Shown here piece after piece: positions 11,496-23,300 of a DNA stretch of 64,000 bases. Under the pieces are notes generated by a model. That model did not search any database. It had not been told where the DNA came from and saw only the letters and a list, made by a program, of their open reading frames with translations. Positions within the stretch are counted from its first letter, which is position 1, and each line of letters begins with the position of its first letter. The position numbers and the translations under genes were made by a program. Origin of the DNA: Ephydatia muelleri (Eukaryota; Porifera; Demospongiae; Spongillida; Spongillidae); assembly GCA_013339895.1 (NCBI GenBank), contig JABACO010000007.1, positions 581,738 to 645,737 on the forward strand, in the 5' to 3' direction.

Positions 11496-14400
11496 TTAAG
11501 TACAGTCATGCTTGACAACAGAACCATCTTGAAATTCAGTACCAATTTGGGTGCAGCCGTGGGTTCCAAATCCCTTCTCGCAGTTCCAACAAACCTTATC
11601 TGTTGATTTAAAAAACTCCTTTATTTTCCAAACAAATTTAAGAAGTCCAGATTTTGTTTCAGAAGGATAAACCATTATTGTGTGGCAGGTAGGACCATTT
11701 CCTTTTCCAGAACACTTAGTGCAGCTTACAAGGGAAAGTCTTACTTTTTCTTTGGCTTTTTCAAGCTGAATTGAAATTTGTCTTCTAACAGATTCGAAAC
11801 TAGAATCAGAAGGGCATATTTGTAGTGCTTCTAAAGGTTTCCCAGTAACACAAGCTTTCAGCCACTGGACTTTGTCACAATCATCTAGTTGGTTCCGCTT
11901 AACTGCATTTTCAAAGCTAAGTAACCACAATTCCCAATCCTCGCCCTCTTTATACTGGTTGTAGTTCATTTCTTCAAGTGCAGTAAATGTGGTAACAGCT
12001 TCCTGAAGTGTGGACATAGGCAACTTATCATATTCTAGCTCTCTATTCTGCATAATCTCTTTAAATCTTTTGAGAACACACCTTTCAGTGTCCTCTCGAG
12101 GGAATGCTTTCTGAGCGTACCTCCATAAAGCACTGACTAGTTGATCAACAGTTTCATATGTATCCCTCTTTTTGCTTGCAAATGCCATCGTGAAAATCTC
12201 TTCTTCTAGAGCTTGTTTGCAGTTAGCATATGAATCACAATTAATCCGGTCACACAAGCTTCTAGCATCACCTGTCAATGACACACTAAACCACAGGAAC
12301 ATTTCATAATCATTTAGACGAAAGAGTGCTGTTTTACTTTCAAACAATCTAACCCAATTATCCCATTGATCAACATCACCTGAAAATGTTTCTTTAATTG
12401 TATCCTTTGCTTGAGCAATACTTGCTGCATCTTGAACATTTTGGGGATTTTCTGCTCTTACTGCAGTACTGACATTCTTATCGCACAAGATTTTATTTTT
12501 TATATTTTCATTTAGTTCTTTATTTTCATACACATGCATCCCAAGGTTTTTTAAGTCGTCAACAAACTGTTTCCAAGTTTCTCCAGGTAGTTTTGATCGA
12601 TGCATAAACTTTTCTTTATAAACTTCAGTTTCTAAGACCTTTTGGACTTCCTGATACGTTTTGGAGGTGCTATGGATGGTGTTAAATGATCTCAAAGCTG
12701 TGTCAGTGAGCCGAACTTCAAGGAATCTTTTTCGCTTAGTATCATCCGAAATTTTATGTAGTGACAGTGCTTTGTTAATATCTTTTATCCATGTCTCCCA
12801 GTTTTCTGTTCCAGAGAAGGTATTTGGAACTGACACTTGAGCTGACACAATCAACACAGCATCTTCAGCTGAGAGAGGATCCACACAAAGATCAATACCA
12901 TTTCTTTTCATTATGGAACAGATCTGCTTAAAAACGGCACATTCTATATCTGATGCACTGCTATAGCAATCAGCAGCAAGAGAGCGAAGGTGTTTGTGCA
13001 ATTGTTCCCATGTTTCAGAAGGTTTCTTTGTTCTGGACTCAAATCTTCTCATATACAGTTTCTTTTCAAGTGTATTGAGAGCTGTGTCATAATCAGTGCA
13101 GTGCAATTCATCAAAAGCCTGTTTGGCATCTCCACCTAGGCGGCTGGAAAGCCAGGCTAATTTTTTCTCATTGTCTAAGGAATGCTTTGTAATTTCCCTT
13201 TGAAATCTTGGTTTCCACACTTTCCAATTATCCTCTTCTGCATTGGAGAATAAAGGCAACACTTCTTCAGCCATCAGTGCATTTACAGCTTCATCAAGTG
13301 ATGTCCATCTTTTGGATTTTGGAGGTTCATGCACTAGAGTCAGTATATGCTCAAGAACCATCTGTTTTGATTTCTCTTTCGGGTATACTCTTTCTCCCAA
13401 TGAACACAGATCTTTGGTATAACTCTCCCATCCTGTTTTCCCTCTCTTTCTGTACTGTAACCAATGATGAAATAACTTATTCTGAAAACATTCTATTGCA
13501 GATTTGTAACTACTCTTCTCATGCTGTGCCAATGTCTGAAATATTTCAAGAGCATTTCCACTCATCCGAGTCTGTATACATCTTACTTTTTCATGATCTG
13601 TCATGTTTGAACTTGGATGAGATAAATAACTTTCGACTTTGCTAAACCACCCACACCAATCGTTTGATCCTGTGAATTCATTAGGTATCCATTCAATGGC
13701 GCACACAAAGTTAACAGCTTCTTTGACTGTCTCTGGTATTAAGTTGAAATTTGTTTCAGTGGCAAACAAAATTATTTTGATAACTTCTTTATCTCTATTG
13801 CATTGAGGCATATCAGGATAGGCCCTTACTATCAGCTCTGAAAGCTTCAGGGCCCAATCTTTCACACATCCTTTTGTAGGTTTAATTTTGCATTTATCTT
13901 CAAAACTGTTTTGGTACAGTTTTGCTTCAAAGCTACTTTTGGCAACTTCATAATTTTGCCTCGACTGTTCAGAAAGTGTATTATAGCACTCCACTGCTCT
14001 ACCACCAAGTCGAGACTCAAACCACAACAGGTATTTGCTTTGATCTAAACAAGATCCCTTGCATTTGTTTTCAAATTCTTTCAGCCATTTATCCCAACCT
14101 TCACTTCTGTCATTTGTGAATTGTTCATCAACTGTAATCACAGCCGAGTTGACAATTATGGCTTCCTCTACAGTTTTCCATTTCCTTGACTGTATGGAAG
14201 AGTGCAAATAAGGCTTTAGATAACTTAGCACCTTTCCTTCTCTTTCCTGCTCCGGAGCATCAGGATAGGCACATTTGGCTAACCTTAGCAATGATTTAGC
14301 ATAGTCACCTATCTCTTCACTGCTTTTCTTTCCCCTTTTCTCCAAACATGTAGCATACACTTGTTTTTTCAGTGCTTTTGTAACAAGAGCAAAGGACTGT

Positions 14401-15571
14401 CTTTCATTGCTAGAGAGTTTACTGACTGTCTCCTGTGCACCTCTAACCAGCCTGGCTAGAAGCCATTGAAGCTTTCTTCGATCATCCAGCTTTCTTTGAG
14501 AAGCTCTCTTCTCAAAATGTTCAATCCATTGTTCCCAGTAGGTTTCATCTCCATCCCCAGAATATGGCTCCGGTATATCCTTGTAGCAGAAAACCTCCGA
14601 GTACAACTTTTCCTCAACCTTTTGCTTAACCATTCTGTAGTCATCTGTAGGAAGACAGCCTACTAAACACATAGACTTTACATTATCAGCCAAGCGGCCT
14701 TTAAAAAAGAGCAATTTAGCTTTGTCATCATCTTTGAATTGATCATTTGCAATTGCCTCAAACTTCCCAATCCATTCTTCCCAATGGTCTTCACCTTTAT
14801 ACATGGGTACACTTTGTCTGGCAGTAAGTACGCTGCAGTCATTCACTACATTGGCTGTTTGTATTTGATTCAGTATATCGTCAGGACTAGTATTGATTGG
14901 GAAGTAAACAACTGGAGGACATTTAGTATCCATAGCCTGCCCAGTAGTCAGTTGTAAAGCGGTTTTGATGAGTTCAGTAAGAGAATCGATACGTTTTGAT
15001 TCAAATGGACATTGCTGATAACAATCCTCTTGTGTTGCAATTATCACCATGCATTGAAATATAGACTTCCCAAAGTAATGGAATAGAAGTTTCAGTTCAT
15101 CTTGTAAGTATGCATCTACACGATTTGGAGTCCCTCTGAATGGCAGAAAGTAAAGAATTCTATGGTAAGTAATGTCCATTTTTTCTTGAACCTCCATAAT
15201 TGCATTCACGAATCCTGCATTGACTTCAATTGTTGTTAGATGTTCTTGTGGTCTTGAATCTCCAAACCCTGGAACATCCAGCACCCGAATATAAGTGTCT
15301 TCATTTGAAAGCATTTCACACTGTTTGGTAACACTTTCACGACTGCTTGCAGCAGTAAATGACAATGTTTCATTATTGCTAGAAGATTTAAGCAGGCCTT
15401 TGTCATGCTCACATGTCCATTCCTTGATTTTGGGTTTGTAGCTACCATCAATTCCCAGTAGCTTATTTCCTGCAGTGCTCTTTCCTTGTCCTGTTTTTCC
15501 CAATAGGACAATAGTATAATAATTGTTGCTCTCTACATTGGAAATGGCTGGTGTTTTTCTGAACTTTGAAC
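11496..15571 (-). CDS. AIG1/GIMAP-like GTPase fused to eight tandem Gag-capsid-like modules (main exon)
   Basis: The frame is open for 1387 codons up to 15659, without an ATG at its 5' end, so the exon begins at a splice acceptor. Residue numbers below count from 15659. Residues 47-270 are an AIG1-type GTPase: P-loop GKTGQGKST at 54-62 and DVPG at 128-131; the usual G4 TKxD is replaced by ATQED (208-212). Then come eight modules with paired Trp (WEEW, WEQW, WDKW, WCGW, WKVW, WETW, WDNW, WELW) at 293, 375, 522, 668, 812, 954, 1099 and 1242. Complete modules read as F-x-G-xx-W-xx-W-xxx-F, D-xx-K-xxxx-W, RLxGxA, a Tyr-containing helix, E-T/S-W-xx, L-xx-L-xxx-x-YP, and a closing T/S-L-x-E-A-V helix. 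That order is typical of Ty3/gypsy Gag capsid. The first module is half length. The C-terminus has C1313-xx-C1316, C1325-H1326, C1357-xx-C1360, H1367, C1369, H1384 and C1386. The GTPase assignment is firm and the Gag relationship likely; function is unknown. Confidence 0.85.
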
Positions 15572-15992
15572 CTTCATAGCCACATGAGTGCATGCATGAA
15601 AGAAGTGGATTGATAAGGGACTGACTGAAGGGGTAAACGGGACAGTATCTGCGAAACAAATATGTTTTTTTTTTTTAAGTCAAATTTTGTTTAAGGGGAT
15701 GGTAAAGTCCACTACCAACACAATTATTATGCACTGGGGTTGGCCATGGAGTTAGATAACTATGAATAATTAACTATGCAGCATTCCAATGTGCTTCAAC
15801 ATGCTAAATTATGCTCACGTATCTAATTCTTTTTGTGTTTATTACTTTACAACTAATCATATCTGAAAACTAATTGTCCTAGTTGTGCCAGTTGCCTCTT
15901 CCAGCTCCATGGATACACCTTATAATTACAATCTTCTATCTCAAATCCATTTCATTTTGTGTACTAAATAATTTCTAAATTACTGGTCTCAC

Positions 15993-16080
15993 CCAATTTA
16001 TCCCCTTCGAATTCAGCGTACTGCTTGTCCTTTTTAGCTGATGATGTTGCAGAAGCTGACTTCTTTGACAAACCTGTGAT
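15993..16080 (-). CDS. Probable exon 2 of the GTPase-Gag-array gene
   Basis: An 88-base open exon has a good acceptor (cactcttttcag, exon begins at 16080) and a gtgaga donor (exon ends at 15993). It encodes a Ser/Lys/Ala-rich linker starting Ile-Thr-Gly-Leu-Ser-Lys-Lys and ending Glu-Gly-Asp-Lys-Leu-Gly. It enters in phase 0, matching the donor at 18901. It leaves in phase 1, matching an acceptor at 15572 (tatgaag) in front of the GTPase, where G+GT restores a Gly codon. A stronger-looking acceptor at about 15630 (ccccttcag) would not keep phase. No cDNA is available, so the joining is inference. Confidence 0.5.
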
Positions 16081-16235
16081 CTGAAAAGAGTGAAGTTTGT
16101 CATTCATGTCGCATATTATTGCATACGACTGCATGTGTAGTTTGGTTTTGTTAGTTTTGCAAATGTAGTTCAAAGGTTATAATATGACATTAAAACTAAT
16201 TTAGTACATGACTTGCTTAATTAATAGAATATTTA

Positions 16236-17282
16236 TACCGTAAAGTATCGCGTACAAGCCCCCCCCCCCCCCAACGTGAGACCCTGAAAAAAATGGCTAG
16301 TTTTTGTAACGATCGTATCTCCTGAACCATAAACGTTGCGACCTACCTTTTTCAAAGTCTTGTTGTACTACCATTCCTTTCCTGAAATAATATCCTGTTT
16401 GGAATCGCATTGACATGCCTCACGAAAAACAAGGTCTGAAAACATACCTGGTTCAGAACAGCCATATCGTTAGAACCGCTCATCTCCAAACATGGAATTT
16501 CGGTGTATATATCGTACAAACAGCGTTCAACACATGCGGCATGTTTTTGTTCCATTTACCTTATAATTTCTGGCAGTAAACATTAACAACATAGTCAGTC
16601 CACATCGCTCCGCCATTTTTTTTTTCCATTGACCAGCCTAGGCCCCATCCCAAACCATGTCTACACGACATATTTGGAATGGAAATCGGGGGAGGGGGGG
16701 GGAGAGCGCTAATGAGATCGTATTTATAGCCCTGCTAAACTGAATTTCCTATTCATAGCTCGCATCTGTGTACACTCCTGTCTGCACTCTGAATGTAACT
16801 GCCGCTTCATTTACATATCTCATTAGTGAGGTTATGTCGTGCAGACATGGTTCGGAATGGGGCCTAGGTTGGTCAATGGAAAAAAGAAATGGCGAAGCGA
16901 TGTGGACTGACTATGTTGTTAATATTTACTGCCAGAAATTATAAGGTAAATGGAACAAAAACATGGCGCATGTGTTGAACGCTGTTTGTACGATATATAT
17001 ATATACACCGAAATTCCATGTTTGGGGATGAGCGGTTCAAACGATATGGCTGTTCTGAACCAGGTATGTTTTCAGACCTTGTTTTTCGTGAGGCATGTCG
17101 ATCCGATTCCAAACAGGATATTATTTCAGGAAAGGAATGGTAGTACAACAAGACTTTGAAAAAGGTAGGTCGCAACGTTTATGGTTCAGGAGATACGATC
17201 GTTACAAACACTAGCCATTTTTTTCAGGGTCTCACGTTGTGGGCGGAGGGGGGGGGGGGCTTGTACGTGGTACTTTACGGTA
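16236..17282. mobile_element. 1-kb palindromic (foldback) element
   Basis: The left arm (16236 to about 16690) is repeated in reverse complement on the right (about 16840 to 17282), with the centre near 16760. The ends read TACCGTAAAGTA and TACTTTACGGTA, each followed inward by a run of 13 or more C (G on the right). Bordering TA dinucleotides would fit a TA target duplication. Inside each arm the same open frame appears in opposite directions (16352-16555 and 16950-17159), a consequence of the palindrome. It lies in the inferred first intron of the GTPase-Gag-array gene. No transposase is present. Confidence 0.82.
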
Positions 17283-18572
17283 ATAATAATTATGTAGCAG
17301 CACGATAAATAAATGCACGTTATTAGTACATGTTGATAATTCTTAATGCGCATGTGCACAAACTAGTGCTAAGAGGTTGTTCCCATTGTCACATGCTAAG
17401 TTTGTAACAGAACAGCGTAATGGCCTTGAATTTGGAAATAGTGCAACTGAAACACCAAATTGGGTAAGGTTTGCCTTGCTGCGATCCCAACACCCATAAT
17501 GCTCGACTGCAAGAGAGGGATACAGACCCAACCTACCATTTAAAACAAACCATTTTATGTTTTAGTATATAACATTGGTTACAATATTAGTTTGATATCA
17601 GCCTTGATAATAATAATGATGAATATACAATATTTGTTAGCATAATTTTATTGTATGATGTGCATCTTTATTTTTTCCCTATAGTTTGTTTTTGTGTCAA
17701 TTGAGTGCTGTTCAGCTGGTCTGCTAAAAAACGTTTAATTTTTATCACAGAATAAGTTTATTCTAGAAGCTATAGCATTCTAACCTCATGTTAAATTAAG
17801 CTGTCTAGAGCTGTAAGCATATTTCAAGCACAGAAAAATTGAGGACTCCGATGCACTTTAAAAATTGCATGTGTAACACGTTCACGTCTGCGACAGTCAC
17901 AGCAATTGTAATTGAAACCCTGCATGATAAACTACTGCCGAACCTCGTGTACTATACTACGCGCGACTCGTGCATTGTATATGCTAGCTCATTGTCGGAC
18001 GCAACCCAGCAACGCGATATGAATGCAGATGGCGTGGTTGGCACTGCAATCAATCTATACTGCATGCGTCCCTCTGATAACATGTTTAACGCACTCTCGG
18101 TTCTGTACCGTCTAGCTATTTCCGTAGTTGTCGTTACAGTCATGGTGTCGTTGCCACACCCTGCATGCTCACTCTGTTTGGCATCACGTCCGGGTGTGGG
18201 CGGACCTCGTTCCCCGCTAGGTCTAGGCCTCTACTGCTAGGGGTGCGGGGCAGCACCCTCAGATGGTGAGCTTCGAGAGGCTGAACGGTTAGATTTATAA
18301 AGAACGTTTGATTAGTTTTTATCAATACTATTTGCTGATCTATTTTTTGGGTGTCTGCAGAGTGTGATGAACATAACAATTTTGCACGTGAACATTCCAA
18401 AATTGTACCATTATCACTGACACCCAGTATACAGTGTTAATATCGTGCATATTCTATCACAGCAGAGTCTGCAGCATAGTGCAACAGAAGAAAATATGAC
18501 CCCCAAGTGCATGGAACTGGTGGTGGGTGGTGGTCAGTGGCACAACGTTCTCTGTTGAGTACGTATCGGCTA
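17283..18572. other. Inferred intron sequence, nothing recognised
   Basis: A 133-codon plus-strand frame (17839-18240) and an 86-codon minus-strand frame (18140-18400) have no domain or splice support that I can see. GC content rises locally at 18170-18290. Confidence 0.35.
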
Positions 18573-18674
18573 GTCTCGTACCCAGACCCACTTTTACGCA
18601 GTCCGCGTAGCGGTGATATAGTGACATGTATGTATGTATGCATGTATGTGTGTATGTATGTGTGTGTGTGTATG

Positions 18675-18706
<32 letters not shown>

Positions 18707-18764
18707 CATGTATCATCTATAATCCATCCTCAGCTGCGTAAATTTGGGTTTGGGTACGAGACTT
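18573..18764. mobile_element. Small foldback element with internal TATG microsatellite
   Basis: TCTCGTACCCAGACCCACTT at about 18573 faces a reverse-complement copy (TGGGTTTGGGTACGAGA) at about 18748-18764, giving imperfect ~28-base terminal inverted repeats. Between them lies a (TATG)n/(TG)n microsatellite at about 18627-18712. The arrangement fits a MITE in which a microsatellite expanded. Confidence 0.6.
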
Positions 18765-18900
18765 GCGCTCGACACACTGCTGAGGGTGCTATGACTTCGC
18801 GCCTTGCTCGTATGATTAACCGCGCTAAGCAAGAGTACTGCGCTAATCATGCATGAATTAGATAATTTATACATCGATGCATACATGACCACGATAGTAC

Positions 18901-19083
18901 CTTTGGAATTGATTTTTGTTCCTCCCTAGAAGGTATACCTTGCGGCTGTCTACAGCTAGCGGTGGATGCATGAGGTGCGTCAGTTTCACTTTCCATGGAT
19001 TTGAGCCGTCGTCTGGTGAGCACATCATCCAATTCATCACTTCCGCTGGTGTTGGCTGCATTTTTAGGCGGCATATTTTGCAA
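18901..19083 (-). CDS. Candidate first exon (1a) of the GTPase-Gag-array gene
   Basis: The frame starts at an ATG at 19083 (a second in-frame ATG is at 19074) and stays open to a CCAAAG/gtacta donor at 18901, phase 0, 61 codons. The protein is polar, with SDELDDVLTRRRLKSMESET in the middle and EEQKSIPK at the end. A clearly paralogous exon lies at 20241-20375 with the same middle and end motifs, which is strong evidence that both are coding. The D/E-L-x-x-V-x-x-R-R-R-L-K block is reminiscent of short actin- or capping-protein-binding motifs, a weak resemblance only. Linkage to the exon at 15993-16080 is by phase and order. Confidence 0.5.
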
Positions 19084-20240
19084 ACCCTGTTTGGAAGTAC
19101 TCTATAAATAAATAGAAATGAAAACTAATAAACAAAAGAGCACATCAAATATAATTACATGTAACTTGAATAAATTCTGTCCTCTTGCAATTCATGAACT
19201 GCACTGCAAGCTACTTACTCTGTCAAGCTAGTTTAGACGTCTCGACGCACACGCTACTATACACGACAGTCAAAACTAAAACTTAATCTGCGGAAGACAT
19301 GATAGAGGGTGTTTAGAAACGCCCTTACAACGGCCCACTGGAAATTGCCCTGAGTGTAAACTTTTCGTCTTATCAATTGGCAGACATGGTACAGCAAGTT
19401 AACACCTACCTGAAGAACTAACAAATTTTTTGTAAACCCGAAATCCATCTGTCTTTATTATGAATAAAAATGCTAGTTAGCTTATACGCGCCGAGAGTCA
19501 CCTAACGTTTTTGTTAGGTAAACCAAGCATCATATATATACCTACATACGGTCCAGAATTATGTTAATCGCTACTAATTATTACCATGTATGGCAAAGTT
19601 AAATGCAATGGATTTGATCAACAAAAGTACACGTAAGTTCAAAGCAGTTACATAAAGGTTCAAAGCAGTTACGTAACTTGAAAGCAGATTACAACGATTG
19701 ATTGATTGATTGATTGATTGAAATTATAAACCTAGTTTCCAGCCGCAAACTGCTAGCCGTGAAGCGCACGATGGACGGTAATAAGTAATATGCCTCTCTC
19801 CAGATCCTGGCCATTAAACTAATTAAATCATTATTATGATGTAAGTAATAATAGTAGGGTAAGACAGGAGCATTGTACATATGTCGATATTGCTTACATC
19901 AGTAGCGCCTGAGTACGAGACTATAGTTGAGTACAGTTGGTTTGCCAGTTGATAATGATTATTATGATTATACAATTCTTTCATTACTGCTGTACGTTTG
20001 CTCTCCTTATTCCCTCTTTAAATCTCTAAATGCAATCGACAGAGCAAGAAAAAACCGTCGTGCAAGATTTACGATATCGGCTGTTCCAAACCACGCGCGA
20101 TTGTGTGCAATGACTGTCCACCATGACATTGATCAGTTGCGCGTGCCGCATACGCCGCCATACTCAGAGATATCGCCGTACGTGTGACCGCATTGATCTA
20201 AACATCGCGTAAAATACGGTTATCTGGACATGAAATATAC
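19084..20240. other. Between the two candidate first exons, no gene seen
   Basis: This contains a (GATT)n microsatellite at about 19695-19719 and short open frames without support. If exon 1b belongs to the same gene this is promoter and intron sequence. Confidence 0.35.
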
Positions 20241-20375
20241 CTTTGGGGTAGATTTCTGTTCCTCTATGGATCTAGGAAGTGTGAGAGTTTCATTTTCCAT
20301 GCTTTTTAACCGTCTTCTGGCGAATACTGCCTCTAATTCTTCGTTTCCCTCCGTTTTGAGTTCATTTTTAGACAT
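20241..20375 (-). CDS. Paralogous first exon (1b)
   Basis: The ATG at 20375 opens 45 codons ending at a CCAAAG/gtatat donor, phase 0 as in exon 1a. It shares N-E-E-L-E-A-V-F-A-R-R-R-L-K-S-M-E and E-E-Q-K-S-T-P-K with exon 1a, while the linking part is shorter and different. It may be an alternative first exon of the same gene or the first exon of a duplicated neighbour whose body has been lost. The left arm of the 3.2-kb inverted repeat begins right at its start codon, so the arm carries its 5' flank. No downstream exon of its own could be found between 19100 and 20240. Confidence 0.5.
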
Positions 20376-23300
20376 CCTTTCTTTAGTAAATCTGGATTGA
20401 AAGTTCTCTAAACGAATGGAAAAGCATACCTATAAGACAAACCATGCAAAATATTGAACAAAAGAAATACAGACCACAATGGTTACATATTATACTCACA
20501 GCAGATTGTGGTTTCATTCAACAGACAACCATTGCCTGCTATTTATGGAAGGTTTCAGATAAGGTTATAGTCGTCTGCTATACAGATGCTTCTGCAGCCC
20601 ACTACTACCCCAACCACCCAAGTGGACACATGGATTAATATGATGGGCAGCCTTGTGGTGGCAATATTGTATGAATCGTACAAATTGTAATCTGTTGATC
20701 ATGACGCTATGTACATGTATGGTATCTATAGAAAGGTGTAAAATATACTTCTACGCCCACTAATTTATAAGCCATCACTTGCACTCCCCAATCTGACATG
20801 CAAATCGTTTATCTTTCACAGGCTAGCCAATTTATTGTATAGCAGTTGCGACGACAATCTTACATGTCTGAAAGAGTTAATCGTATACTGCAAAGAGCAA
20901 ACAAACTCTGTATGAACAGGCACACGAAGGTAGTAGAGACAACAACTTCATGCAGCTATCAACCCACTGCTGTGCGCATACTGTTTGTAACCAAAGCAAA
21001 CAATGCCACGTCATACCGCACGTACGTTGGACTTGCGTCTGAAGTGATGAGCAGTTCACCAAAGCTAAACTGAGTCGGGAAACGACAGTGTAATGATTTG
21101 AAGTAATGTCGGGTTATATACTAGCTCATCTGGACTAATAATCGGTACATTAATTAACATTAAGTACAAAAATCTAAATACATTAAATGTGTCATGCAAT
21201 GTTATTAAATCGGCTAGTTCAGAATAGTTTATTTTACCAGCACTATACTATTGGTTCATCTTATGTTCTTGGCAACACAATCAGAACATCACATGCATGC
21301 GTTCTTTCTGCTATTGTGGATGCCGCGGGCCTGTGCCAAAATTTGACGGTTACATGTGCTTGGCCGCCGGTCGTAACCTGCATGCAGGACGCCGTGCTAA
21401 TAACTGACTAACAAATCAGTTGTGAGATTTAGAGGCCTCAGTGAGATTCGTGCATCTTTGAACCAATGCAGACCAAGTAAACATAACTGACGTCGAGACG
21501 CCAGCTGACCACTGTATATACATGTTTGTGTATAATGTAAGTATGAAAACTGCAATGCCCCAAGTGGACCAAAGGTCACTAACTGTCAATTGTACAAGTA
21601 TAGGACATTGCATGGACATCAAATCAATATTGTCTGAATATTGAATGGGTATTGTATTGTACTTTAACTGTAAAACTGTGATTGGCTCAAATGAAGCTCA
21701 ATCGAAAAATGGAAAGTGGACTGAGCTAGAATTTCAGGCGAAGTCACCAGAAATATGAATGAGTTACATGTTATAATATATTCACTGAGGGGAAGATTTG
21801 ATGACCATTCTTATCAGCAGAGATACGTTACATTCCATTTGCAGTGGCCCTGTGGGAACATCTGCCGCAGTGAAAGGGTCAGATAATGATGGCATGCAGC
21901 TAAAAATCATTTGTGGCCATGTATCAAAAACTAACAACACTTTGTTCAAAGCAGAGAAGGGGGGGGGGGGGGGGGGGGCCTTCCATCCCTGCGGTCCCTG
22001 TTGTGAGTGGACAATTTGTTTTATCACAATATTTAAAGAGGGGGGCGTTTTATCACGTATAACTCCAGTTCAGAATATCAGATGGTGGTTGCCTTAGGAC
22101 CAAAGCGGACGTGACAACATTGAAGTTCTCTTGGAAGTTCTTATGCAGATAGTCTGCAAGAAATTGAGATTAGACAGCCACAAAACAACGTATTCCGCGA
22201 AGGCAAAGCATAAATAAAACCATGCACCAGGCAAGGGAGAGTTCATCTGACACGAAGTGAATTATAATGATGCTCACAAATAAAAGAAAAACAGCAATAC
22301 ACACCCGTCCCCCACCCCCAAAGCCCTTTTTTTGACCATGCCTCATGTAATGAATACAATTAATGTATTGGTTGATGCACACCAGATATACCCACTCACT
22401 ACAGCTGATCATTGACACAGGTTCTATTTATGGCACTGCATGTGGTATGCCACTAAATTGATCACGTGAACCAGAGGAGTGCACTGGAATAAAAACCTTG
22501 TGAAGTGTCTACTAATTGCTGTTATGCACACTTGTACTTAAACAATAAATCTTCCACTCATCCACCGCCTTTGGTGGTAATATTGCACAAAAAAACTTGA
22601 ATCGTACAAATTGAAACCTGTTATCATGATGTTAGTCATTGAAGGAAGGGCTGATGGAATAATGTATTAGTGACATAGGACAACTGATACATAGTCCCTC
22701 AAGGGCCAGAAACTGTAAGCAAATAGACAAGCAAATTGACCAAGTATTATGCAACTGAAACGTCTCAGCTAAATATGACATAGTATCAGTTTTGCATACG
22801 GTTGCAGTCACTGATGTGTTTAATTGAATAGCTTATTGTTCAAAGAAATATGTACCTTATCTGATAAGAATACCCATCAATGCAACAAAGCAAAATGAGA
22901 CCATTCGAACACACAATCTAACAGTATAAGGAGACACATCTATTCATTTTATTGATCTTATTCAAACATCCTGTCAAAACTATTGCCGCACAGAGGTTAG
23001 GGTTCTCTAGTCAGCAATTGTTCAAGAGATGAATGACGAACGGCCTCTAGACGACATGCAATCAGGCATTATTGTTCCAAATACGTAGCAAGAGATGAAT
23101 TGCAACATATCCTAGCTAGGAAGAGCTTGGATGTGTAAACTAATAGAAACTAAGATACAGAGGCAAAACCTAAATTCTTTGCACCAAAGGCAGCTCGTAT
23201 GCTTACACGTTCTAAATGGACAGCTCTGGATATTGGAGCTTTTACGAAGGACACACTATCAATCCTCTAACTAAAAAGGTCAATTGATACTCATTTCTTG

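Noticed and set aside
13208..13645. 145-codon plus-strand frame inside the GTPase-Gag-array exon
   Set aside because: It is antisense to a well-supported coding exon and has no domain.
16352..17159. Two matching open frames in opposite orientation
   Set aside because: They are copies of one sequence in the two arms of a palindromic element, with no recognisable protein.
17839..18240. 133-codon plus-strand frame
   Set aside because: Considered as an exon, but it shows no domain, no paralogue in the window and no convincing splice signals.
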